A stretch of DNA of 64,000 nt from Tetradesmus obliquus. Its lineage: Eukaryota > Chlorophyta > Chlorophyceae > Sphaeropleales > Scenedesmaceae. The notes beneath the pieces were generated by a model. The model was not told the DNA's origin, did no database searches, and was given only the letters and a program-made list of their open reading frames with translations. Every line of letters begins with the position of its first letter. Within the stretch, counting starts at the first letter, position 1. Below, piece by piece: positions 49,154 through 64,000 of the stretch. The stretch covers positions 5,344,001 to 5,408,000 of the forward strand of contig CP126200.1 in assembly GCA_030272155.1 (NCBI GenBank). Reading direction: 5' to 3'. The position numbers and the translations under genes are program-made.

Positions 49154-49367
49154 GGCAGCTGACACAACCGGCATCTGACACAACCGGCATTTGACACAAC
49201 CGGCATCTGACACAACCGGCAGTTGACACAACTGGCAGCTGACACAACTGGCAGCTGACACAACCGGCACCTCACACAACCGGCAGCTGACACAACTGGC
49301 AGCTGACACAACTGGCAGCTGACACAACCGGCAGCTGACACAACCGGCAGCTGACACAACCGGCAGC
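49154..49367 (+). repeat. 16-bp minisatellite, about 13 copies
   Basis: The consensus is GGCAGCTGACACAACC with point variants (GGCATCTG, GGCAGTTG, CACCTCAC). Because 16 is not a multiple of three, the cysteine-rich periodic frames it creates on the minus strand are artefacts. Confidence 0.95.
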
Positions 49368-50968
49368 CACTCTGCACCATGTGCAGGACACAGCAGCCCT
49401 AGCCAGCTGGGGCCATCAAATCCAGTGTCGGGCCGGGATGAGAGCGTGCCACGCCCTGTGTGCTCAGGACACGCCATGACGTGCAGTCAGGTGGACATTC
49501 AACCACACCCTGCAGCAGGTGACAGTACGCCACGCTGCTTTGTGAAAACTGGCAACATCGTGACAGTTAAGAATGAGGGACGTCATTCCAACGGAGAACT
49601 GACAGCCGGGCATTCAGCCAGGCATCCGTGTTGTCCACGCACCCTCCCGTGATAAGTGTAAGGTGCACACAGATGCAGAGTGCGCACAGCGCTGCACTCA
49701 GTCAAGGCTTGCTGTCATTGCAGCTACCTAACAAGCGTTATAACAGGCAGGGTGGGCAGCAGATGCTGCAGTGGCGATCAAGGAAGCCCATCGACCACCA
49801 CAGCAGCAGTACCGCCCACAACATGCTGCATAGATAAAACTGCTGCTGTCAGTTGTGCATGGGGTCCCATGCCCACAGCAGCAGCATGTTGATTGCTAAG
49901 CATCATAAGCATAATCATCATCCTTTGGCAATGCTGGGCAGAGGCGCTCAAAGAGCACACTACTTGACAGAGCATTTTGCTGAGTTCCGACTACCTAGCA
50001 TGATGCCACGCCAAACCGCGTAGGCAGCTACACAAGTAAGTAGTGTAATAAGTGATGACAGCTGCCACAGTTGCAGGCAGCTGTTGGCTGTGGCAGCACC
50101 AACACATGAGCTGATGCCTTTCAGGCACACACTCTGCTAGCAACAACAGGCAGGCATGCATAAACAGCGCCCGCATCCATCACGCACCCAACCACAACAC
50201 AGACACGCCGCCACGTGCTGAAAGCACAGCACTGCCAGCGCACCACTGGCACGCATGTAGCAGCAGTAGATGCCCGGCGCAGCACACTGTACGGACACGC
50301 CGCCAGCTACGACACTGCTCCACATACCATGTAACAGCATCCATTTGGCCGGCATGTTGCTGGCTTTCAGGTTCTAAATATGATTGCGCTGCATCACTAC
50401 CGCACAACGCATCACATGCTCGGGAGGACACACGCCTCCTGTTCAAGCCACCTCAGTTGCCACTGGGTTTGGCGTGTCTGGCAGTGCCATTGCCAACAGC
50501 AGCACCTCCTGTGTGTGTGTTGCTCAGCACACAACAGCACCACTCTGAGCTACCCATTGCCCATTGCCCGCAGCGCATGACGCAGCAGGGCCGCACAGCT
50601 ACTGTGCGGATGAGAGTGCTGTACAAACGTGTAACACAACAGCGGCTGCCACAATGCACATTGCTGCCAGCCAAGCCAGCCTCAACACAACCCCACAGAA
50701 CCTCGCTGCAACAAGATATCTGGTTTCCACATCGGCGCAGGCGTTAGGCGCCGCCTAAATGCCTGCAACCCATCGTCATTGCGACACTTGTTTGCCGTAC
50801 GTAACAGCACTAGATACACTTGGCCAGAAGCAAGCACATAGCAACAAGGCTCACGCAACCCAACAAGACATTAGGCGAGTGCTGCATACTAGTATGAAAT
50901 GGCTGTCCCCCAGACTATGCAAGGAGGAGCTCAGTACATAATAATGGCAGATACCTTATGGAATCTAA

Positions 50969-51148
50969 GGCCCTGCAAAGGCAACCGCACACGGCATGTG
51001 CTGCGGCCCTGCAAAGGCAACCGCACACGGCATGTGCTGCGGCCCTGCAAAGGCAACCGCACACGGCATGTGCTGCGGCCCTGCAAAGGCAACCGCACAC
51101 GGCATGTGCTGCGGCCCTGCAAAGGCAACCGCACACGGCATGTGCTGC
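50969..51148 (+). repeat. 36-bp minisatellite, five almost identical copies
   Basis: Units start at 50969, 51005, 51041, 51077 and 51113 with essentially no differences, pointing to recent expansion. The unit begins GGCCCTGCAAAGG and ends GGCATGTGCTGC. It keeps frame (12 codons, RPCKGNRTRHVL) but no gene context supports coding. Confidence 0.95.
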
Positions 51149-52048
51149 GGCGCTTGCAAGCAACAGCAGACACACCAACAGGCAGACAGACGCTGCCCCG
51201 CCTGACAATCCTTCTCCTTGGTACAGCAGGTACCACCAATGCACGCGTGATGTGGCACAAACGCACAACCTGCGGCATGATTTGCCACCTGCTGATGCAA
51301 AACTCTGCAGCACCAGCGCCACTCAAGCGGCATGCACAGTGTGATCACTCTACTCTCGCCAACTGGCGCTGCCAAAGGCATCACACAAGCACACAAGCAG
51401 CCAACTGCTGCTGGCGTGTCTGCGCAGCTTCAGTTATCCCCAGCAATCCAACACACGGCAGCAGCACGCCGCCACTGCAACTCCTCTGCCGAGGGCAGAC
51501 AGGACCCTGCTGCTGCAAACAACCGCCCAGGGCAATGCAAGCACAACGAACAAAGTACGCCTGCGCAGCCCACCAGCGTCTCAACCGACCCCTGATTTCC
51601 TGCTCCTTCGCAGCACAATTCACAAGCAGGCAGGGAGCTACAAGCTGCAGCATCCCACAGCCTCACGCAATCGCCAATGCCACACGGTACGCAACCCAAA
51701 CACAATTGACCATGCAGCACACACAGCCCACTGCACGCAGCGCTGCGCCACATGCAGCAGCTGCCGCGCATCAGCATGCTGCACACACTGGCAGCTGTGC
51801 AGTCAGCTGCATGCCAGCCGGCCACAGTCCCAACACAGCACAAGCAAGCTGCTGCACACCATGCACTGTTCAACTGGCATGTGCACCATCCACAAACCAA
51901 CAGCCACCCATGTTCCGCCGCACCCCAGCAGTGCCACCATGCGCACTCCACAACTGTACAAACAGTGCACAGCAGCACCTACAGCAAGCCCCAGTGCTTC
52001 TGAAAAATCCACAGGCGCCAGCTTAGCAGCGCCCACAAGCAACACCTC

Positions 52049-52872
52049 TCAGCGCTTGCCAGCGCCAGACGCCAGCTGCTGCAGCAAGTTTGACAGCAGC
52101 ACAGCTGTGCGGCGTGGGCTGCTTGGCTCCCGCTGACCGCCACCACCACCGCCACTGCCAGCAGCAGCATCACCGGCAGCAGCAGCTGCGCCGGAGCTCG
52201 CCCCCGGGCCAGCACCACCCAACTGCTGCTGCTGCTGCCGACCGCCGCCGCTGCCAGCATGGTCTGTGCCGCCAGCTGGCGGCGCAGCAGCAAGGCCAGA
52301 GGCGATGCTGCGCAGCAGCGCTGCCTGCATCGCGCCAATCTGAGTGCTGCTCTCACGCGCAGACCGCGTCCCGCCGCCGCCCCTGCCGTGCGCCTCATCA
52401 CCACCTGTGGGGCTTGCAAGCGGCTGCGGCCCCTGAGCACCCGCAGCGCTGGGCCGGCTGCCAGCAGCAGCGGCAGCAGCAGGCGCGCTGCTCGGCCGGC
52501 CTGCTGCCGTGGGCTTGTTGACCAGCCCAGCTGATCCTGCTGCTGCTATCGCCTCAGCCTTGATGCCTGCTGCAGCAAGCAGCGCAGCCGCAGCGTTCAT
52601 CATCGCGTCTCCGCCCTCACCACGCTCGCCTGCCTGGCGCTGCGCAGCAGCAGCAGCAGGTGCGGCTGCCTCTGCCATCTCATCGTCCACTGCTGCTGCT
52701 GGCATCAGCGCTGCAGCGTCAAAACCAGGCCCCTGCTGCTGCTGCTGCTGTGTTGGTGTGCCGGATGGCGCCGGGCTGCTGTTGTTGACGCCAGAGATGC
52801 GCAGCATCTGCCGCAGCAGTGCCTGTGCGTCCATGCCGCCTGCGGCACGGCGGCCCGAGTCACCAGCGCCGC

Positions 52873-52925
<53 letters not shown>

Positions 52926-55569
52926 GCAAAGCCAGGCTCAACGCGTGGGCGCTTCACTGGCAGCTGTCCATGCTGCTGGTACTGCTGCTGCTGCTGCTGT
53001 GGGTAGTGGTGATGGTGCTGCTGCTGGTTGTCGCTCGCGTGCTCCCGCTTGACACCATATCCACTGCCACCTGCGCGCTGCATGCCGCCACTGCGCGGCG
53101 ATGCAAGGCTGCCGCCAGCATGCTGCTGCTGCTGCTGCTGGCTGCCGCCATTGAGCAGCGAGCTCAAGCCAGCCGGCCCTGACTGAGCCAGCTGAGTCAG
53201 CAGCGACATCAGCTGCTGCGGCCCTGCGCCGCCGGCTGCAGCTGCTACAGCCGCATCTGCAATGCTTGCGGCCAGGCCGCCTGCTGCTGCTGCCCCAGGG
53301 CTCAGTGGCTGCTCCTCTGCTGCTGCTGCTGCATGGTGAGGGCGCTGGTGCTGGTGTGGGGGGTGCGGGTGCAGGTGCGGCTGCTGCGAGTGCTGCTGGT
53401 GGTGCTGGTGGTGGTGCTCCTGATGGCTGTAGCTGCCGCCGCCGCGCGCATGGCTGTGGCCATGCGCGTGCTGTGCTGCTGCTGCGCCGCCCTCAGCAGC
53501 TGCCTTGCTGAGCTCCTTCTGCAGCCCTGTCGCCAGCTCATCCACCACCAGCAGCTGCTGCACAAAGCCCAGGCTGCGGATCGAGGTGATGCCGGGGCCC
53601 TTGCCACTGGCAATCGCAGACGCGATGTGCAGCCGCAGCTGCTGCAGGCTCAGCGGCGGCCCAGCAGCTTCTGCTGCTGCTGAGCCAGGCCGGGGCTCGA
53701 CAGGGCCTACACTGCCTGCAGGCCACTGGCCCATGCCATCGTCCCAGCCTGCGCCGTGCTGCTGCTGCTGCTGCTGATGGTGGTGGTGGTGCTGCGGCGC
53801 GTGGTGGCCGTGCTGCTGCTGCTGTTGCTGCTGCTGCTGGCTGTAGTCATACGGCATCATCTGCTGCGGCAGCTGCTGCGAGGAATAGGGCACACTCATG
53901 CCATAGTGCTCGCCCCCAGCAGCATGGCCACCCAGCTGCTGCGCCCCAGGGTAGCCACCAGCGTACGGCTCCGCTGCTGCAGCCGCAACAGCAGCTGCTG
54001 CGCCGGGGCCCTCCCAAGCCAAGCTGTTGATGCTGCCGCTCTTGCGCATGCCGCGGCGGCCCTGCTGCTGCTGCTGAGGCGGCATAACCTGCTGGTACCC
54101 GCCGTAGCCACCATGCACAGGCATGCTCGCCGCTGCCGCCGGATCCAACATTGGATCCACTGCTCCTGCGCCGTACTCAGCGCCTAGATAATCAGCGTCG
54201 CCGTATGTGTAACCGCCACCCATCATGCGCTCGCCATCCAGGTCCCGGCTATCCTCATCAGACAGGCCGTCAGAGCCCGACACAGCCGCCGCCGCAAACG
54301 CGGCCGCAGCAGCACGCGCCGCCGCGCGCTTGCCGCCGCCGCCGCGCTGCGGGCTGCCGCCGGCTGCGCCGGACGGGCTCACGCTGCTGCCACCGCCGCC
54401 GCGCGAGCTGGACTCCGGGTTGCCGCCGCCACGGTTGCGGGTGCCGCCGGCGGCTGCGGCGGCTGCTGCGGCGGCGGCCTTGTTGCTCTGCGTCTGCGTC
54501 TTCCTGCGGCAGCGGCGCCGCAGGTTGTGGCGGTCCAGCTGCACGCGGCAGGACTTGCGGCTGCCGTCAAAATCCGGCAGCGGGTGCATGATGCCGCACT
54601 GCTGGCAAAAGCTGCAGCAGCAGCAGCAGCAGCGAGGGCAGATTTATTATGAAGCAGTGGATAACAGATGCCATCAAAGTCTGGCAGCCAGTGCATGATA
54701 CCGCACTGCTGACAGAAGCTGTGTGAGAGTGCACGTGCAGGTGTTCAGGTGAACGGGTGTGCAGCAGCAGGGCAAGCAGGCAAAACACTTGAGTTATCTT
54801 CAAAACTAGTACATCAACTGTCAATGGCAGTTTGCAGTCACACTCACCGCATGGCGATGCCGCTGATGAGCACCTGGTCTGCCTTGGCGTGGCTGAGGCA
54901 CACGCGGTGACGCCGGAAGTAAGTGGACACACCCGCTGCATTGAGGTTGGCGTGGCAGCCGGGCACCTGCGCAGCAGCACACACAAGGCACGCAGGCGGC
55001 AGCAGTGAGCCTGTGGGTGCTGCGCATGGCAGCAGGTAGGCGAGACAGCAAGCAAGGGCTGTGCTGCCGCTGGGTGCGCGGAAGTTGGCTGCGGCAGTAC
55101 TCGGCACTGCTTGTGCACCCTGACAAAACACACTGCAGAGCACAAATACATGCAAGCAAACAACCAGGCTTGACATGCGCGACAACACTAACACCTCCGC
55201 ACAGCAGCAGCAGCAGCAGCAGCAGCAGCGCACCTGGCACGCCACGCCGTCGGGCTTGGTGAGCATGGGCATGGAGGGCTCGCCGTACTTGCTGCCCTCA
55301 AGCATGAGCTGGTTCAGCGACACGCGCGCCTGCCGGCCCGAGCCATCCTTGCGCCCAGAGCCTGACGGCACGCGCGGCCGCGGCGTTGCTGCTGCGGCGC
55401 CCGGCAGGTACATCCCTTGGTGCGGGTGCTGCTGCTGCTGCAGGTGGTGCTGAGCATGCGGGTGCATTGTGGCAGCAGCTGCTGCTGCTGCTGACATGGA
55501 GCCGTCCTGCGGCAGCAAGCCTGCTGCTTCACCCAGCAGCTCAAGGCCTAGGCTGAACTGGGGAACCTG

Positions 55570-55604
<35 letters not shown>

Positions 55605-56337
55605 CTGCGGGCTGCTCGTCACCAGCAGCTGCTGCTGCAGCAGCGCCATGCTCAAGGCCCTGCCCCTCTCCCCCAAATGCTGCAGCAGAAACTGTGCCAT
55701 ACTGCTGCTGCTGCTGCTGTTGGTGGTGGTCTGGCTGCACTTGCTGCTGCGGCGGTGGCGGCACACACTCCGCAGCTTCAGCAGCAGCAGGATCAGGACC
55801 ACCAGCAGCAGCAGCACCAGCAGTGAGCTGTGCACTGGCTGGTCCAGGGGTGCTGTCATTGTCACCTGCCGAGGGTGAGGAGGCACCCAGCTCACGGCTG
55901 CCAGCAGCAGCAGGTGCATTGGAGCCGCGTGTGCTGTCAGGCATGGCAGGCGTAGAGCTGGGGGGTGCTGGCGCTGGCGCTGGTGCTGCTCCCACTGTGG
56001 TGTCCTGCGCCACATCTGAGGCTGCTGCGCCAGTGGAGTAGAGCAGGTCCTGCGGCATGCTCTCCTCGTGCTTGACTTGCACTGCGAGCTGGCCCTTGGT
56101 GCCTGCATGCTGCTGCCTACTGGCTGGGGTGCTGTCGAGCACCTGCTGCTGCGGTTGCTGCCCTGCTGCCGCACCATTGGCAGCCTGGTCCTGCTGCTGC
56201 GAATGACATTGTCGCGGGGGCGACTGCTGTGGCTGCCCAGGCGCCGGGAGGGATTGTTGAGACCATGACACGGCCTCAGCCATCGGTGCTGGTGCCGAGG
56301 TACTTCGTACCCCTTGCGGTGACACCATTTCCGTCAT
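52049..56337 (-). CDS. SBP-box (SQUAMOSA-promoter-binding-like) transcription factor, 1261 residues
   Basis: Exons: 56337-55234, 54966-54848, 54611-52049. They total 3786 nt, in phase. The SBP domain spans about residues 365-446 and crosses both introns. Zinc site 1 is C367, C372, C391, H394 (ACQ, VPGCHANLN, RRHRVCLSH); zinc site 2 is C410, C413, H417, C429 (RFCQQCGIMH, FDGSRKSCR). The bipartite nuclear signal overlaps the domain end (RHNLRRRCRRK). All eight ligands are present. Family members bind GTAC-core DNA; algal relatives include the Chlamydomonas copper regulator CRR1, but no CRR1 ankyrin or C-terminal Cys-rich region is seen here, so a copper role is not supported. The N-terminal 365 and C-terminal 815 residues are Gln/Ala/Gly/His-rich. 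A conserved-looking segment VSLNQLMLEGSKYGEPSMPM precedes the domain. Confidence 0.93.
54561..54722 (-). repeat. Duplicated acceptor and exon start (SBP exon 3)
   Basis: The first roughly 50 bases of exon 3 with the acceptor (54561-54616) recur upstream in the intron at about 54669-54722, offset about 107 bp, with about ten differences. The intronic copy still reads FCQQCGIMHWLPDFDG after a CAG acceptor, but then diverges. Splicing to it would lose the last zinc ligand and the nuclear signal. Confidence 0.85.
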
Positions 56338-56635
56338 CGTGAATGATGCTAAACAGTGTAGTGACTATTGACAATCTGCTGTGCGGTGCGCTGGGGTCCC
56401 TGCCATTCTGCACGACATGGTGGGCAGTGCACGGCCAGACAAGTGCACGAACGCGGCGAATGAACAAAGAAACCCCTATGTTGCCACAGTGCTGACTGCT
56501 GCGGCCCAAGTGGCGAGCAAGAAGGAGGGGGCTGGCTAGTTGCAGGCCTGTGGGTGAGCCTGCCTAGCACGCGGTAAGTGCGGGGGAATTCGGTTCTACT
56601 TGGAACAAAAAAAGGGTTTGCAATTCTCAATGGGG

Positions 56636-57655
56636 CTATGCCAACGGGGAAGGGGCAGTGAGGTGCTGCTTATCAAAGCCTGGCAGCACGCATCTATTCT
56701 CGTCGCCGGTGTAGGTGCTAAACATCAAGTTCAGTAGCCTGCAGGCCTCACGGGATGCTGGCTTGAACCTGCCAAGCAGCACAGCCCGGACCTGACACCT
56801 GACACCATAACCATGAGCAGGCAGAGTCCTGCATGCATGGCCCGAAAGGTACATCACAGTCAAACTATTGTATACCTGGCATTCTGATCCCTCTCAAGAA
56901 TCTGTGAAGCCGCACAGGCATTCACCGCCCACTACAGCACGTCGCAGTACAGATGGGCGGATGCGCGCCTGCCTGCAGCCTGCTGCTAGCAGCTGCGTCC
57001 GGCCTGTTGGGTACTGTAGGCTGAAAACATGTTGTGCTTGATATCAGCAGAAGGTGTGGAGTCATCTTGTCCGTCATGCGTGACCAACGTCTTGCGGTGT
57101 CCGGTGGGTGTTGGTCCCGGCCTCGGTCCTGCTCTGGGTCGTGCTCTCTGCAAGCTGCAGCTGCAGCTGCACAAGTTGTTATTTGCAAAGGTCAAGCAAG
57201 ACGTTCAGCAGGTTATTTCGCCTTACACGCAGTAGAGTACGGAGCACTCTTCGCGGATTGTGGTACTTGACCGCCTGGTGGCACTGTTGACCTTGGCCAC
57301 AGTGTCACCAATAGATGTGAGGGATAGACATCACAAGCAATAAGTCGAACTGTTTGATGTCAATCGCACCAGGAAGTATTAACGTCCCAGCGCGTGTTGT
57401 GCCAGAGCACTGCTGCCTGCTGTCACTAGTACCAGTGCAGTACTACTGCTTGCGCGGTGTCTCATGATCAGGCACCGAGTCAGGCTGACTCAGTTACCTC
57501 AGGCTTTAATCACCGGCACTATAGGTTGCGCAGGCACTGCTTCTGATGCAAAGTGATAGCGATCAGATGACACTCACCACCGTGACAGTGGCTGTGTAGC
57601 TCATCCATAGGATATCCGCCTGCATGGGGCTTTGTCGTACGACAGTTTTAGGCAT
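56636..57655 (-). CDS. Tentative two-exon gene for a 77-residue protein of unknown function
   Basis: A start exon 57655-57578 (MPKTVVRQSPMQADILWMSY...) ends at a GTGAGT donor. A terminal exon 56791-56636 follows a GGTGTCAG acceptor and reads VRAVLLGRFKPASREACRLL and then STYTGDENRCVLPGFDKQH. Both are phase 0 and together give 77 residues. The composition looks protein-like rather than low-complexity, and it lies just upstream of the SBP gene on the same strand. I do not recognise a family. An extra exon may lie in the 786-bp intron (a frame near 57000-57180 reads KTLVTHDGQDDSTPSADIKH). Confidence 0.3.
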
Positions 57656-58644
57656 GGTAAATGCAAAACTTTCGCCTGCAAGCAATGCTGGTCTAGAAAC
57701 CCCCCCGCCCGAAGGCTCCTGGCGCTGCAAGTGGGCTTTGTGAGCAGCCGTGTTTGGTGGCACTACACAGAGGTGCAGGAAAGACGGCACCGTGCTTGGT
57801 GCCACTGGAGGCTGAGTACCACAGTGAGCAATTACACCACATTCAGCAAGCAGCCATCAGCCCAAACAACAGCCCTCTGCCCCACATACCAAACGTTCCC
57901 CTCCAATCTCACGCTGCATATGCACTGCACACGTCAGCACCAGGCCTTAGCCACACAGCGAGCTCGCTCAAGGCTGCACTACAGGGAATCAGCAGCAACA
58001 AACAGCCAAGCACTAGCGGGTTCGAACCCCACATGATTACGGACACAGAAGACCGTCTCTCACACATGGACAGGTTGCTGCTCCCTGCGCAACCACAAGC
58101 AAGGGCGCTTGCAACATGACGATGACAGCTGTGCACCACATTCCCCCCCGTGGTGTGCACACAGTGCCTCAACTACATGCAGCACAGATATGACCATGAG
58201 GATCACATTGTGTTGAATGTGCACTGCTACACTCATGCCTAAACAGCGTACGCACTGCCAACAGCCAGACACATGTGGAGTGTTTTGAACTCCTAGAACA
58301 CATGCTTCTGCACGCATAGTCCGCTGCAGCTGCCTCGTTCTGTATCAACAGGACAACTTTAGAACTTACACTGGTGATGCTTCGTGCAACAACAAGAGCC
58401 AGCACGCTCAAGCAGTACCATACCAAATGATTCAATCGAGAACATGCGCAGAACAGCGGCGCGGCTGCACACTGCAGCACACCCACACCAGCCCCGCATC
58501 ATCCTAGGCCCCCACCCCGCAGCTAGGCAAGCTGTGCAGTGCTACTGCTGCTGCTGCTTCAGCAAAAAGCTGTAGCTACAGCTCTTGCCTCATTCCAGCA
58601 CAGCGCCATCACACAGCTGTACAGCTCATCACCAGCCAGCCCGC
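57656..58644. other. HSP70B 3' flank
   Basis: No conserved exon was found. It contains the HSP70B 3' untranslated region with a TGTAA signal at 58366-58370 (minus strand). Open frames here are short and featureless. Confidence 0.4.
58366..58370 (-). terminator. TGTAA polyadenylation signal, HSP70B
   Basis: Minus-strand TGTAA 275 nt after the HSP70B stop codon, at a typical distance for a chlorophyte transcript. Confidence 0.55.
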
Positions 58645-63863
<5,219 letters not shown>

Positions 63864-64000
63864 GTCTGCTGTTTGCTGTGTGACTAAGTGTGGCTACTTA
63901 TCGACTTGTAAACTTGAGTCGTCGCTTTGTGAGTACAGATCAAAGCACACTGCGCACAGCAGGCCCCAATAAAAGGCAGACACTCCTGGCGAGCAGAACA
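63864..64000 (-). promoter_or_regulatory. HSP70B 5' untranslated region and proximal promoter, cut by the window end
   Basis: On the minus strand a CTTTTATTGG stretch (about 63965-63976) is the only TATA-like sequence upstream of the start codon. Complete heat-shock elements are not visible in the 137 bp available; only isolated GAA/TTC triplets occur near the window edge. Confidence 0.35.

Larger units (their letters stand above)
48209..52048. other. 3.8 kb without a recognised gene, with two minisatellites
   Basis: It lies between the CACTA element and the 3' end of the minus-strand SBP gene, and probably includes the SBP 3' untranslated region. No conserved exon was found on either strand. 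A 375-residue plus-strand frame (50899-52026) runs through a 36-bp repeat and has no domain features. Confidence 0.4.

Noticed and set aside
49154..49367. CRISPR-like direct repeats
   Set aside because: The 16-bp units abut without spacers, and this is eukaryotic nuclear DNA.
49049..49477. Cysteine-rich repetitive protein frame on the minus strand
   Set aside because: The periodic Cys pattern comes entirely from the 16-bp minisatellite, which rotates through all frames.
50899..52026. 375-residue open frame on the plus strand
   Set aside because: It includes the 36-bp minisatellite, has no domain features, and lies antisense to the probable SBP 3' untranslated region.
57950..58035. tRNA-like T-loop (GGGTTCGAACCC at 58018-58029)
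   Set aside because: The motif is a perfect palindrome, and neither strand has a matching D-arm, anticodon arm or acceptor stem at the right distance.

Overview
This is nuclear DNA from a green alga, most likely a chlorophycean (Scenedesmus/Chlamydomonas side). The evidence is moderate GC, intron-dense genes with GT-AG introns (donors often GTGCG/GTGAG), pervasive CAG/CTG repeats, TGTAA near-3'-end signals, a plastid-type HSP70 with a transit peptide, and plant-type regulator families (arginine-rich CCCH, SBP, R2R3-MYB, TSO1-like CXC). Gene models below were assembled by hand from homology-like exons, splice sites and reading-frame phase. For eight of the ten models every junction agrees in phase and the total coding length is a multiple of three. 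The exceptions are the ammonium transporter, which runs off the window, and the HDHD2-like phosphatase, which has a frame break.

Layout. 1-1325 (-): 5' end of an ammonium transporter. 2769-12870 (-): ten-exon strictosidine-synthase-like/APMAP-like membrane-anchored beta-propeller protein, with one 5.9 kb intron. That intron encloses a complete opposite-strand gene, 4001-8067 (+), for an ISS1/VAS1-type aromatic aminotransferase. 13057-15549 (-): HDHD2-like HAD phosphatase, divergent from 16290-19744 (+), an arginine-rich tandem CCCH zinc-finger protein. 23835-32539 (+): 1825-residue CXC (tesmin/TSO1/LIN54-like) protein. 38659-44414 (-): 1573-residue R2R3-MYB. 45514-48205: a CACTA-type DNA transposon with 3-bp target duplication. 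52049-56337 (-): 1261-residue SBP-domain transcription factor. 56636-57655 (-): tentative 77-residue gene. 58645-63863 (-): plastid HSP70B, 682 residues.

The middle of the window is a run of nucleic-acid-binding regulators (CCCH, CXC, MYB, SBP). Each has a compact conserved DNA/RNA-binding domain and a huge Gln/Ala/Ser/Gly-rich region. The flanking genes are metabolic or housekeeping genes; no shared pathway is evident.

The most unusual pattern is repeated duplication of exon edges. In at least six genes a short piece of exon plus its splice site is copied into the adjoining intron, usually 105-125 bp away. The nested aminotransferase has this at four of its seven introns. Two adjacent, almost perfectly symmetrical fold-backs lie just downstream of the same gene.
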